Source of the DNA: Bacteroidia bacterium
GTDB lineage: Bacteria > Bacteroidota > Bacteroidia > Cytophagales > Cyclobacteriaceae
Length of the DNA: 64,000 nt
Direction of reading: 5' to 3'
Assembly (NCBI GenBank): GCA_030432655.1
Contig: JAUILA010000011.1
Span: forward strand, 1 to 64,000
Position numbers and translations under genes: made by a program. Below the pieces are notes generated by a model, which was not told the origin of the DNA, searched no databases, and saw only the letters and a list, made by a program, of their open reading frames with translations. This document shows positions 7,840 through 17,239 of the stretch, in pieces (position 1 is the stretch's first letter; each line of letters starts with the position of its first letter).

Positions 7840-10557
7840 ATGAGCAAAGAAGCACTTGAGCGCGAAGGACTGAATAAAATAGAAGAAGATTTCCGGTACC
7901 TCGTATCCCTTTTTAAAGAGATGCTAACCTCCATTGGAGAGGAAGAACTGGCCCGGGCATTGCCATTTGATAAACATCCTTCCGTAACCGGAACCTCCGA
8001 ATTCAATGAAAAACTCACCCAGGCCATCGGTATTTGCTTTGAATTGCTAAATCTTGCTGAGGAGAATGCAGCCACTCAATATCGCAGGCAGGCAGAGACA
8101 CGCTTCGGAACCGGCTCTACGCGTGGCTCATGGGGGGAGACTTTACAACAATGGAAATCCGAAGGGAAAGATGAACGACAGATAGCTCAAAAAATTCAGG
8201 AAATTGTCGTCATGCCTGTACTGACTGCCCACCCCACCGAAGCAAAGCGGCTGACTGTTCTGGACATTCACAGGGATCTGTACCTGCTGCTGGTAAAGCG
8301 CGAAAACCCTACCTGGTCAGCTACTGAACGGCTTACCTTAAAAGAGGAAATAATCAGTCATATGGAACGCTGGTGGCTGACTGGTGAAATTTACCTTCAG
8401 AAACCACGCCTTGAAGACGAGCGCAATAATCTCATGCACTATTTTGTCAATGTTTTTCCGGAAGCGGTAAGGCTGACAGACCTGCGGCTGAAAGATGCCT
8501 GGGAGGAAACTGGCTATAATATTGACTTATTACAATGGCCTGAACAGTTTCCCAGGGTCCGGTTTGGAAGCTGGGTGGGCGGCGACCGGGACGGACATCC
8601 GTTCGTTACAGCGGAATTTACTGCTTCCACTCTTTTATTACATCGGCAGGCGGCACTAAATATGATCCGCAAGCAAATGGTGAACCTTGCAGGAAAACTC
8701 AGTTTTTCCAGCTACCGGATAGATGTGCCTGAAGATTTTACAAATGATGTCAGGTCAAATGCTGCGTTATTCGGGCAATTGGGTCAGGAAGCTCTAGAGC
8801 GAAATCCATATGAGCCAATGCGTCAATTTGTGAATTTACTATTGATACGTCTTGACAACACGATCTCAGATGACCATTCTTATGGCAGTGAAGGATATTT
8901 CAAATCCTCTGATGTATTAAGCGCGGAGCTCAGGAAACTTCGAAAACTTCTGATCGATGTCGGTGCAGACCGGATCGCCCGGCAATGGTTATTTCCCGTG
9001 GAGCGGACTGTGAATTGTTTTGGTTTTCACCTGGCAAAGCTGGATATCAGGCAAAACAGCGCATATCATGAAAAGGCCATAAGTCAGATCCTTTCGGCAT
9101 CAGGATACAAGAGTTCGGACTATTCAAACTGGAATGAAGAGGAAAGATTATCATTTCTGAACAAGGAATTATCCAGCAATCGCCCCTTTCTCGTAAGCGG
9201 AACATCGTGTGGTTACGAAGCCGATAATGTACTTGGTTATTTGCGGGAAGTCAAAAATTATATTGACAGGTACGGCTCGGAAGGAATAGGGTCAGTGATT
9301 ATCAGTATGACCCGAAGTCTCAGTGATATATTAGTGGTACACCTGTTGCTGCGTGAAGTGGGACTTCAGCAGGCCAATCTCCCGGTAGTCCCGTTACTTG
9401 AAACGATCGATGACCTGGAAGCAGGACCGGATATTTTATCCGCTTATCTCGATCATGATGTGATCAGGCAGCGCCGTAATGAATCGCACCCATTTACCCA
9501 GGAAGTAATGCTTGGTTACAGCGACAGTAATAAGGACGGCGGAATTCTTGCCAGTAGATGGAATATTTATAAAGCTGAAGAAAACCTCACCAATGCAGCG
9601 CGAAAACATAATGCACGCCTGTGCTTTTTTCATGGGCGCGGCGGAACGATCAGCCGGGGTGGCGGAAAAATTCACCGTTTTCTTGACAGTATGCCACCTG
9701 GTTCTGTGAGCGGACATATTAAAATTACTGTGCAAGGTGAAACCATCGCCAACCAGTTTGCCAACCGGCTGACTGCAAAATATAACCTGGAGATGCTCAT
9801 AGCCGGGACCGCCCGTCAGGCAATGATTAATCAGGAAGACAGAACGAACGGGAACGGTCGTTACAGGATTATGGACAATCTGGTTGAACTTTCAAGAACA
9901 ACTTATCGAAAGTTACTCGACCACCCCAAATTTATAGAATTCTATTCGGCAGCAACTCCTATAGATGTACTGGAACAGAGCAAGATCGGTTCAAGGCCAG
10001 CCCGGAGAACCGGAAAGCGTTCCCTCGAAGACCTGCGGTCAATCCCCTGGGTATTCAGCTGGAACCAATCGAGGTTTAACCTTACCGGTTGGTTTGGAAT
10101 GGGGACGGCCCTGGAAGAATTCAAGAAAAATTTCCCGAATGATTTTCAACAATTGGGACTACTCGCTAAATCATGGCCTTTTTTTAAATATGTACTTATT
10201 CAAACTGAATCAAATCTGCTGAATTCGGACAGCGAAATCATGAAAAAGTTTGCCCGCCTTGTGAATGAAACAGAAACCCGGGAAGAACTGATGAACATGA
10301 TCCTGAGCGATTATCAGAAAGGTCTCGATAAAATTGAAGAATTGATGGGTGAAGAGGTAGAAGCAAGACGTACTACCCGGCTGGAAGACATCAGGTTGCG
10401 ACATAATGCACTGAATGTATTGCATGAGATCCAGATTAACTCTTTAATCAAATGGCGGAACATTGTGGAGCATGATGAGAAACAACATGAACAATACCTG
10501 TTGAGCTTATTGTTACTTGTGAATGCGCTGGCGGGTGGTTTAAAAAGTACCGGCTGA
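7840..10557 (+). CDS. ppc: Phosphoenolpyruvate carboxylase
   Basis: A 905-residue enzyme of full family length. It carboxylates PEP to oxaloacetate, replenishing the TCA cycle. The signatures are in order: VLTAHPTEAKR with the catalytic His131, GSWVGGDRDGHPFVT, the second signature VMLGYSDSNKDGG, the glycine/arginine loop FHGRGGTISRGGG, and the C-terminal NALAGGLKSTG, where the family usually ends NGIAAGMRNTG. No truncation is seen. It is monocistronic, with about 140 bp of upstream spacer. Confidence 0.97.
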   Translation: MSKEALEREGLNKIEEDFRYLVSLFKEMLTSIGEEELARALPFDKHPSVTGTSEFNEKLTQAIGICFELLNLAEENAATQYRRQAETRFGTGSTRGSWGETLQQWKSEGKDERQIAQKIQEIVVMPVLTAHPTEAKRLTVLDIHRDLYLLLVKRENPTWSATERLTLKEEIISHMERWWLTGEIYLQKPRLEDERNNLMHYFVNVFPEAVRLTDLRLKDAWEETGYNIDLLQWPEQFPRVRFGSWVGGDRDGHPFVTAEFTASTLLLHRQAALNMIRKQMVNLAGKLSFSSYRIDVPEDFTNDVRSNAALFGQLGQEALERNPYEPMRQFVNLLLIRLDNTISDDHSYGSEGYFKSSDVLSAELRKLRKLLIDVGADRIARQWLFPVERTVNCFGFHLAKLDIRQNSAYHEKAISQILSASGYKSSDYSNWNEEERLSFLNKELSSNRPFLVSGTSCGYEADNVLGYLREVKNYIDRYGSEGIGSVIISMTRSLSDILVVHLLLREVGLQQANLPVVPLLETIDDLEAGPDILSAYLDHDVIRQRRNESHPFTQEVMLGYSDSNKDGGILASRWNIYKAEENLTNAARKHNARLCFFHGRGGTISRGGGKIHRFLDSMPPGSVSGHIKITVQGETIANQFANRLTAKYNLEMLIAGTARQAMINQEDRTNGNGRYRIMDNLVELSRTTYRKLLDHPKFIEFYSAATPIDVLEQSKIGSRPARRTGKRSLEDLRSIPWVFSWNQSRFNLTGWFGMGTALEEFKKNFPNDFQQLGLLAKSWPFFKYVLIQTESNLLNSDSEIMKKFARLVNETETREELMNMILSDYQKGLDKIEELMGEEVEARRTTRLEDIRLRHNALNVLHEIQINSLIKWRNIVEHDEKQHEQYLLSLLLLVNALAGGLKSTG

Positions 10558-10595
10558 TGTCTTTTGAAATGCTCCTTATTTGTTAAACACGCTTC

Positions 10596-12401
10596 TTACG
10601 GGAATAAAGAATTGGCCTCACGGGTAGTAATGCCTTCATTATTTAGCAGAGTTTCGGCGTGGCGGCTAATCGCTGGCATTTCGTACAGGTAGTAATAATC
10701 AAGGGCGTGCAGTTTAGCCCTATAAAATGATTCCTCATATTTTTGATTGCCCGCTAAAGCATCCTGCGACTTCAGCCCCATTTCCAGCCATTGCCAGCCG
10801 ACAACCAAAACACCCATCAATTCCATGACCAGGGTGGCATCTGCCAGAAAACGGTCATATTCTCCCGCATCAGCAAATTTCATTAGGTAATCCTTAACCT
10901 TTCCGGCAGTTGCCAGTCCTTCCGCCAGTTTTTCGCCCATGGGTGAGAGGTCTCCGTCCTCCGCGTTTTTTATTGTCTTTTCTATTTCCATGGAAAGAAG
11001 TGCGAATGCCCGTCCATTCTCCATGGTCATTTTCCGCCCCAGCAAATCCTGCGACTGAATGCCTGTGGTGCCTTCGTAAATGGAGAATATGCGGATGTCC
11101 CGGTAATACTGCTGGAGAATATAATCTTCGCAAAATCCGTAACCGCCAAGAACCTGAAGCCCGGCACTGACCGAATCAATTCCTTTTTCAGCCGGATACG
11201 TCTTTGCCACCGGTGTCAGTATGTCAAGCAGCAGGCCGTATTCATTTCGCTTCTGTTCGTCCTGATGGGACCTGGACAGGTCATGATAGCGCGCGGATAA
11301 CAGGATGAGGCTGAGACCGCCTTCAGCAATCACTTTCTGACGGAGAAGCATCCTTTTCACGTCCGCATGATTGATAATAAGTGTCTGGCCTTTTGAAGCA
11401 TCTTTTTTACCGGCTTCCGTCAGGCTCCGTCCCTGCGGGCGTTCACGCGCATAGGCGAGCGAAGCCTGGTAGGCAGCCATGGAAATGGCAGCAGCGCCCC
11501 TTCCGGTGGCAATCCTTGCCCCGTTCATCATCTGGAACATGTACCTGAGCCCCTGGTTGGGCTCCCCTACCAGCCATCCGCGGCAGTTTCCCTGATCACC
11601 GAATGAAAGATGAGCTGTGCAAAAGCCCCGTTGTCCCAATTTTTGAAAGTCTCCAATTGTGTTCACATCATTGAATTCAAGCGAACCATTGGGTTGAGAG
11701 ATGAATTTTGGAACGACAAATAAGGATATGCCTTTCGTGCCGGCCGGGGCTCCTTCAATCCGGGCCAGCACCAGGTGCACAATATTCTCAATACCCTGGT
11801 AATCTCCGCCGGAGATAAATATTTTCTGGCCTGACAACAGGTACGAATCTCCATCCGTTTTTGCCTCTGCGAGAATATCGGAAAGCGAACTGCCAGCCTG
11901 GGGTTCTGTCAGGCACATGGTGCCACCCCATTCCCCTGTCAGCATTTTCGGCACAAACCTCTCCTTAATTTCTTCAGAAGCATAATGCACCAAAAGTTCT
12001 GAAGCCCCGAATGTAAGTCCCGCATACCCGGGCATATGATTGTTTGATATCTCCTGGATATACATGTAGGTGGTCACCAGCAAAAAGGGTAATTGCATTC
12101 CGCCGGAATCATGATCGAGCGGACCGGCCAGCAATCCGAGTTCACCACATTTCTTCAGATATCCGGATACCGCCGGATGAACCCGGATTGTTCCGTTTTC
12201 AAAGCGGGCCGGATCGGTATCCATTTCTTTATAATAGGGTGCCAGCTCCCTTTGCGAAAAGTCCACCACCGATTGAATGATCATATTTGCGGATTCAGCA
12301 TCGTATTCACTGAAATCCGGTAAAGACAGGATTGCCTCAAGTTGGTGTACATCGTACAGCAGGAACCGAAGGGTTGCCAGGTCAAGAAATTTATCAGGCA
12401 T
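10596..12401 (-). CDS. Acyl-CoA dehydrogenase family protein
   Basis: A 601-residue flavoprotein, the length of the long Bacteroidota/Proteobacteria acyl-CoA dehydrogenases with an extra C-terminal domain. FAD and substrate motifs are visible: GTMCLTEPQAGSSLSDI, YLLSGQKIFISGGD, the helix ATGRGAAAISMAAYQ, and QVLGGYGFCEDYILQQYYRDIRIFSIYEGTTGIQ, where the catalytic Glu is expected. It oxidises acyl-CoA thioesters in fatty acid breakdown. It stands alone, convergent with ppc. Confidence 0.92.
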   Translation of the reverse strand: MPDKFLDLATLRFLLYDVHQLEAILSLPDFSEYDAESANMIIQSVVDFSQRELAPYYKEMDTDPARFENGTIRVHPAVSGYLKKCGELGLLAGPLDHDSGGMQLPFLLVTTYMYIQEISNNHMPGYAGLTFGASELLVHYASEEIKERFVPKMLTGEWGGTMCLTEPQAGSSLSDILAEAKTDGDSYLLSGQKIFISGGDYQGIENIVHLVLARIEGAPAGTKGISLFVVPKFISQPNGSLEFNDVNTIGDFQKLGQRGFCTAHLSFGDQGNCRGWLVGEPNQGLRYMFQMMNGARIATGRGAAAISMAAYQASLAYARERPQGRSLTEAGKKDASKGQTLIINHADVKRMLLRQKVIAEGGLSLILLSARYHDLSRSHQDEQKRNEYGLLLDILTPVAKTYPAEKGIDSVSAGLQVLGGYGFCEDYILQQYYRDIRIFSIYEGTTGIQSQDLLGRKMTMENGRAFALLSMEIEKTIKNAEDGDLSPMGEKLAEGLATAGKVKDYLMKFADAGEYDRFLADATLVMELMGVLVVGWQWLEMGLKSQDALAGNQKYEESFYRAKLHALDYYYLYEMPAISRHAETLLNNEGITTREANSLFP

Positions 12402-12494
12402 GAATGTTTAGGTAAAAACTAACAGGAACACTTTTTATCAAGATAGTTAATTTCCAGTGATGTTGGGAGAATTATCCAGGGGTGGTGAAATTCA

Positions 12495-13418
12495 TTATTT
12501 GGTCATTTCAAAATCACGGAGAAGGGAAGACAACTGGTTCCTGTTCCTAACCCCGGTTTTCTGGTAGATGCGGTGGGTATGGTCTTTTATGGTCTGAACC
12601 GTGACAAACAAAGTTTCCGCAATTTCCCGATTTGTTTTTCCCTTATAGATTTCCGCGATAATTTCTTCTTCTCTTGGGGTTATTCCAAATTTTTCAATAA
12701 ACGAGGGAAACGACAGGTTTTCATTGTTCTTCCCTGCTGGATCCGGAAATTCTCCTGTATAAACGAGTAATGCTCCCATGGCGGAATTTACAAGGAAGAA
12801 AAGCAGCAAATATCCAAGGAGAACATATGTATTCTCCTGTAACCCTGAGATGATCAAAAACTGCAGGCCGGCAAAGCCGAGCATCAGGGATGCCAGCATA
12901 ACGGCATACTTCCTGTTCAGAAATTTCAGCGGACTCAAATAAAGCTGCACCGAAGCAAAAATTGCTACTGTTAGTAAGAAAAAGGACAGAATCTCGTGCG
13001 GATCGCGATCCAGGTACAATGGAAAAACCCACCAGACAACTGCAGCGGATACCACTACGGATATAGTCATCCCGATAATCAGAATGAATCTGGACTTCTT
13101 CTCAATGATCCTCAGTAACCAGGCAACCAGCATGATCAGTCCGATCAATAAAAAAGGTGTACTGACTACCAAAAGCAGTCCGGAAATTTTTTCGGTAAGT
13201 TCGCTTTCTTCTTCCTGGGGAAGAAACAATTGCACAAAGACATCGCTCCACAAGGCGTAATAAGCATAGGCGTACATCATGACCAGGTAGTACTGAAAGT
13301 AGCGGATCACCGGCAGCCCTGAGCGGTCCTTCAGCCGGAAAAAGATTAACACACCACCGGCCGTCAGCCCGAGACAAAATGCGAAACAAACCCAAATCAG
13401 CAGACGCTGTAATTCCAT
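12495..13418 (-). CDS. Membrane-bound LuxR-type transcriptional regulator
   Basis: A 307-residue protein with about seven hydrophobic segments over residues 1-220 and a C-terminal LuxR helix-turn-helix: FGITPREEEIIAEIYKGKTNREIAETLFVTVQTIKDHTHRIYQKTGVRNRNQLSSLL. A multi-pass sensor joined to a LuxR output suggests a one-component membrane regulator. The ligand is unknown. It is divergent from the membrane protein at 13568, and the shared spacer holds an inverted repeat (13473-13510) that could be an operator. Confidence 0.85.
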   Translation of the reverse strand: MELQRLLIWVCFAFCLGLTAGGVLIFFRLKDRSGLPVIRYFQYYLVMMYAYAYYALWSDVFVQLFLPQEEESELTEKISGLLLVVSTPFLLIGLIMLVAWLLRIIEKKSRFILIIGMTISVVVSAAVVWWVFPLYLDRDPHEILSFFLLTVAIFASVQLYLSPLKFLNRKYAVMLASLMLGFAGLQFLIISGLQENTYVLLGYLLLFFLVNSAMGALLVYTGEFPDPAGKNNENLSFPSFIEKFGITPREEEIIAEIYKGKTNREIAETLFVTVQTIKDHTHRIYQKTGVRNRNQLSSLLRDFEMTK

Positions 13419-13472
13419 AGAGTTGATTACTTGATCGACACTAAAATAGCTTTTCTGATCATTTAAGGTATA

Positions 13473-13510
13473 CTACTTTGGTATTGAACTGTATTTCACT
13501 ACTAAAGTAG
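13473..13510. promoter_or_regulatory. Inverted repeat between divergent regulator and membrane gene
   Basis: The arms CTACTTT (13473-13479) and AAAGTAG (13504-13510) are exact reverse complements across a 24-bp AT-rich spacer. The right arm sits inside a second small palindrome, CTACTAAAGTAG. Its place in the only spacer between the LuxR-type gene and the gene at 13568 suggests an operator, but this is an inference from position. Confidence 0.3.
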
Positions 13511-13567
13511 CTACCGCCGGAGCAATTAATTCTTTTCATTTGCTTATGTCAAACTCAAAAACAAATA

Positions 13568-14260
13568 ATGATGGAAGAAATTAAAAACAAACTACCAGGA
13601 CCTGGATACAGTAACAGTTTATCATGGGGCTGGTCGACCATGAAGTGGGCCTTCTTACCCTTATTTCTGGTGTTTATCGTACTGGTGGTTATTGATTGGC
13701 CCCTGGAATTAATAGGGAACAGATTCAGGGATCATCACGAGGGATGGCTTTATATGATTGAGCACCCAGGTGCCTACTGGGCACTTGTAATAGAGGTCCT
13801 TGCGCTGGCTTACTGGCTACTGCTGGTGCCTGTATTTGAATACAGTGCCAATTTGCTCTTTGTACATGCGGCCCGTCGTCAGCGTCCGGATGTCCGGGAA
13901 ATTGTTGCCGGCTTCCGCAATTACGTTTCCATTGTGCTGGCCAACTTGCTTACCATCGCCCTGGTCGGCATTGCACTTGTGGCCTTCATCATTCCGGGCA
14001 TCATTGTAGCCTGCCGCCTGGCGTTTGTCTCCTACCTGGTGATGGACAAGAACCTGGACCCGGTTGCCGCCGTGGAAACGAGCTGGAAAATGACCCGCGG
14101 ACATGGCTGGAAGATATTTGCCCTGGGCTTTACCTCTATCTTCATCTTTATAGGCGGATTGCTGCTTTTCTTCGTCGGAGTAATTCCTGCCGTAATCTGG
14201 ATCAAATCTACTTTTGCCTCCCTGTACGAATCGGTCCTGCAGGAAAATGAAACGGATTAA
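13568..14260 (+). CDS. Multi-pass membrane protein, DUF975/YciC-like
   Basis: A 230-residue protein with about five hydrophobic segments. The segment NYVSIVLANLLTIALVGIALVAFIIPGIIVACRLAFVSYLVMDKNLDPVAAVETSWKMTRGHGWKIF closely follows the pattern of DUF975/YciC-type and GDPD-membrane-domain proteins. No enzymatic residues are recognised. It is divergent from a membrane LuxR-type regulator, which may control it. A strong terminator follows at 14292. Confidence 0.65.
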   Translation: MMEEIKNKLPGPGYSNSLSWGWSTMKWAFLPLFLVFIVLVVIDWPLELIGNRFRDHHEGWLYMIEHPGAYWALVIEVLALAYWLLLVPVFEYSANLLFVHAARRQRPDVREIVAGFRNYVSIVLANLLTIALVGIALVAFIIPGIIVACRLAFVSYLVMDKNLDPVAAVETSWKMTRGHGWKIFALGFTSIFIFIGGLLLFFVGVIPAVIWIKSTFASLYESVLQENETD

Positions 14261-14291
14261 ACTCCTGCCTCCATTCCAGTAGCAACACGAT

Positions 14292-14320
14292 AAGCCCGGT
14301 GGTCAGACCGGGCTTTTTTT
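14292..14320 (+). terminator. Intrinsic terminator
   Basis: A perfect 9-bp stem, AAGCCCGGT with ACCGGGCTT, encloses a 6-nt loop and is followed by a run of seven T. It sits about 30 bp after the stop of the membrane protein gene. Confidence 0.85.
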
Positions 14321-14378
14321 ATTTTTAAATCTAAAATCGTTTCCAAACCTGCCGGGGGTTTTCCTGTATATTTACGCT

Positions 14379-15356
14379 ATGAAATATTCTCTTTTCCTGT
14401 TGATCCTGTGGAGCTTTTCCTTACCGTTGCATGCCCAGATCACACTCAAAGGAAAGGTCCTTGACCAAAACTCCGGACAACCCGTTCCCTATGCCAACAT
14501 CGGGATCCTAAATTCCACGGTAGGCACACTGTCCAATGAAGATGGTTCCTTTACCATAACTATACCTTCCGGACTCAGCAACCGGAATGTGCTGTTCTCC
14601 TCCGTCGGATATAACCGAAAATCCATACGTACCGATTCACTGACTGCTTACAATGATCTTGAAATCAGGCTCAGTGAGAATATCCTCGAACTCAGTGAAG
14701 TCGAAATTTACGGGGAGAAAGTAAAGAAGAAATCTGTGACACTGGGTAACAGCAAGAGTCTCATGATGTCAGGGCAACTTTTTTATGATACTTTATCCGC
14801 TGGAAGCGCCATGGCATTACTGATTGACGTCGCGGATGAAGAAATGGTTTTTATTTCAGAGGCCTCCCTGTTCATTGCTAAAAACCTGACACCAGAGTTT
14901 AAAGTACGCCTGCGAATAATGGAGCGCGATTCTGAGACGGATCTCCCCGGCAGGGATCTGCTTACGGAAGACATCATTGTGACATCAAAAATCACCAGCG
15001 GGTGGCTTGATTTTACGCTCTCTGAACCATTATTTCTCCGTGAGACGTCCTTTTTTGTTGTTTTTGAATGGATAATGGATAAGAAAGCCCGCAAGTACGT
15101 TGCGGAAAAATACGCCGAATATATGCGGCTGTACCCGGAAGATGTCACTTACGATACCCGGATAATCAATGGCCAGCAGGTTTCCATTCCACGGGTTAAT
15201 AAAGTTGTGGCAGGTACAATATTCGGAATCACCAATACGAAGAAAGACCTCAGGAGACATGTTTGTTATTACCGGTCAAACAGTTTCGGAGAATGGAAAA
15301 GATCTACCGGAATCCTGTCTGCCAAGGTAAGACTGACTAATTCTCCGGGAGAATAG
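14379..15356 (+). CDS. Secreted protein with carboxypeptidase-regulatory-like domain
   Basis: A 325-residue protein with a signal peptide (about residues 1-19, cleavage after HAQ). Residues 21-110 form the CarboxypepD_reg-like beta-sandwich: ITLKGKVLDQNSGQPVPYANIGILNSTVGTLSNEDGSFTITIP and VLFSSVGYNRKSI. In Bacteroidota this domain heads TonB receptors, but no plug or barrel follows here. The remaining 200 residues look like beta-rich structure of unknown role. It is probably periplasmic or surface-bound. Confidence 0.75.
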   Translation: MKYSLFLLILWSFSLPLHAQITLKGKVLDQNSGQPVPYANIGILNSTVGTLSNEDGSFTITIPSGLSNRNVLFSSVGYNRKSIRTDSLTAYNDLEIRLSENILELSEVEIYGEKVKKKSVTLGNSKSLMMSGQLFYDTLSAGSAMALLIDVADEEMVFISEASLFIAKNLTPEFKVRLRIMERDSETDLPGRDLLTEDIIVTSKITSGWLDFTLSEPLFLRETSFFVVFEWIMDKKARKYVAEKYAEYMRLYPEDVTYDTRIINGQQVSIPRVNKVVAGTIFGITNTKKDLRRHVCYYRSNSFGEWKRSTGILSAKVRLTNSPGE

Positions 15357-15475
15357 AAGAGTAACTTTAAAATGGGCATACCAATCCGGGATTACAGGTA
15401 CTTTGCGAGATAATCACTATTTTACATTAGCTGTCCGGGAGGACTGAAATTACCTCTGACCTAAACGCTGCACTT

Positions 15476-17218
15476 ATGAGAAATATTTTACTGCTCATCT
15501 TGCTTACTGCTTTTCTTTTTGGATGCTCAAGCCGGGAAGAGCCTCCTGAGGCGCAGGTTCAGGAACCAGCGGAACGTAAGTGGTGGAAAGAGGGGGTATT
15601 GTACCAGATATACCCTCAAAGTTTTAAGGATACAGACGGGGATGGCTTTGGTGATTTCAGGGGGGTTATTGAAAAACTCGATTACATTGAAAGTCTGGGA
15701 ATAAAGATGGTATGGATGAATCCTTTCTTTGAATCCCCGCTGATTGATAATGGTTACGATGTGGCCGATTACCGCGCGATTCATCCCAGGTACGGTACCA
15801 TGGCGGATTTTGATGAAATGCTCGCCGGCTTCAAGGACCGGGATATACGGTTTGTCCTTGATGTCGTAGTCAACCACAGCAGCGACCAGCACCCCTGGTT
15901 TCAGTCGGCAAGTAGTTCGAGGGACAGCGAATATTTCAATTACTATCACTGGTGGCTTGCTGAAAATGGCGACCCCCCCTACCGCTACAGCCTGTTTGAT
16001 CCGGAAGGAGGCTGGGACTATGTGGAAGCTGTTGATGCCTATTACCTGCATACCTTCGCTGAAGCACAACCGGACCTTAACTGGGAGAACCCTGAATTAC
16101 GCCAGGAAGTGTATGATATTATGAAATTCTGGGCGGAAAAAGGCGTGGACGGGTTCCGGATGGATGCTTTCCAGTTTGCCAGCAAAGACACGACCTACCC
16201 GGAATTCCCGGAAGGCCACGAAAAGGATTTCATCAAATGGTATGGGATGCGGCCTCAGCTGCATGATTATCTGAAGGAAATGTACGCCGAGGTACTTGAG
16301 CCCTTTGATGTATTCGCGGTTGCGGAAGGGGCAGGAAGCACGCTCCAGGACGCCCATGACCTTGTGGATGCCGACCGGAAAGAGCTGCAGACGGCCTATC
16401 ACTTTGAATATGTGGACATGTCAAGGACCCCGGCCGGGTACGAGCTGGCAGATTTCAAAGAGGTATTCACTCGATGGGACAGCGCTTTTGCCGAGAATGG
16501 GTGGCTGGCTGTTTTTCTTTCCAATCATGACAACTCAAGACTGGTCAACCGGTTTGGCAATGCAGACCCGGAATTCAGACGGGTTTCCACGCAGATGCTG
16601 AACACCTTTCTTCTTACCATGCGGGGCACGCCGTATACCTATTACGGTGACGAACTGGGCATGACCAACATTGATATGCCGGAAATTGAAGAATATGTGG
16701 ATATTGATGCCATTGGCAAATACCAGACGGCCCTAAAGGCAGGCAGGGATATGGAAGACTTCATGGAAGAACTTAATTACAGTTCGCGGGAGAATGGCCG
16801 GACGCCCATGCAGTGGGACACCACAGAAAATGCGGGTTTTACTACCGGAACACCCTGGAAAAGGGTCAATGATAATTACAGGCAAATCAATGTGGCGGTG
16901 GAAGATGCGGATCCGAACAGTGTGCTGAACCATTTCCGGCAGATGACCCGGCTCCGGAATGAAAACCTGGTGTTGGTTTATGGAGAATACGATCTTATCC
17001 TTGACGATCATGAGCAGATTTACGCCTATACGCGATCACTGGATGAGGACAAAATGCTGATTCTACTGAATTTTTCAGATGAGGATGCGGATGCGTCCCT
17101 CCCGTCCTCGATTGTTCCCGGTGAAATTTTGTATAACAATTACGATTCGAATCCGGCGGAAGGCAGCTCTGTTCTGCTCAGACCGTACCAGGCAGTAGTA
17201 TTCCAAATGAATGAGTGA
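15476..17218 (+). CDS. GH13 alpha-glucosidase/oligo-1,6-glucosidase lipoprotein
   Basis: A 580-residue protein with a lipoprotein signal (FLFGCSS). The GH13 catalytic barrel begins KEGVLYQIYPQSFKDTDGDGFGDFRGVIEKLDYI. Conserved regions include DVVVNHSSDQHPWF, GVDGFRMDAFQFA with the nucleophile Asp, an AVAEGAGS segment where the acid Glu is expected, and FLSNHDNSRL with the transition-state Asp. The RTPMQWD motif near the end is typical of oligo-1,6-glucosidases and trehalose hydrolases. It should hydrolyse alpha-glucosidic bonds of short maltose/isomaltose-type sugars in the periplasm or at the surface. Confidence 0.92.
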   Translation: MRNILLLILLTAFLFGCSSREEPPEAQVQEPAERKWWKEGVLYQIYPQSFKDTDGDGFGDFRGVIEKLDYIESLGIKMVWMNPFFESPLIDNGYDVADYRAIHPRYGTMADFDEMLAGFKDRDIRFVLDVVVNHSSDQHPWFQSASSSRDSEYFNYYHWWLAENGDPPYRYSLFDPEGGWDYVEAVDAYYLHTFAEAQPDLNWENPELRQEVYDIMKFWAEKGVDGFRMDAFQFASKDTTYPEFPEGHEKDFIKWYGMRPQLHDYLKEMYAEVLEPFDVFAVAEGAGSTLQDAHDLVDADRKELQTAYHFEYVDMSRTPAGYELADFKEVFTRWDSAFAENGWLAVFLSNHDNSRLVNRFGNADPEFRRVSTQMLNTFLLTMRGTPYTYYGDELGMTNIDMPEIEEYVDIDAIGKYQTALKAGRDMEDFMEELNYSSRENGRTPMQWDTTENAGFTTGTPWKRVNDNYRQINVAVEDADPNSVLNHFRQMTRLRNENLVLVYGEYDLILDDHEQIYAYTRSLDEDKMLILLNFSDEDADASLPSSIVPGEILYNNYDSNPAEGSSVLLRPYQAVVFQMNE

Positions 17219-17239
17219 CTTGAACCCGTTTAGGACTTC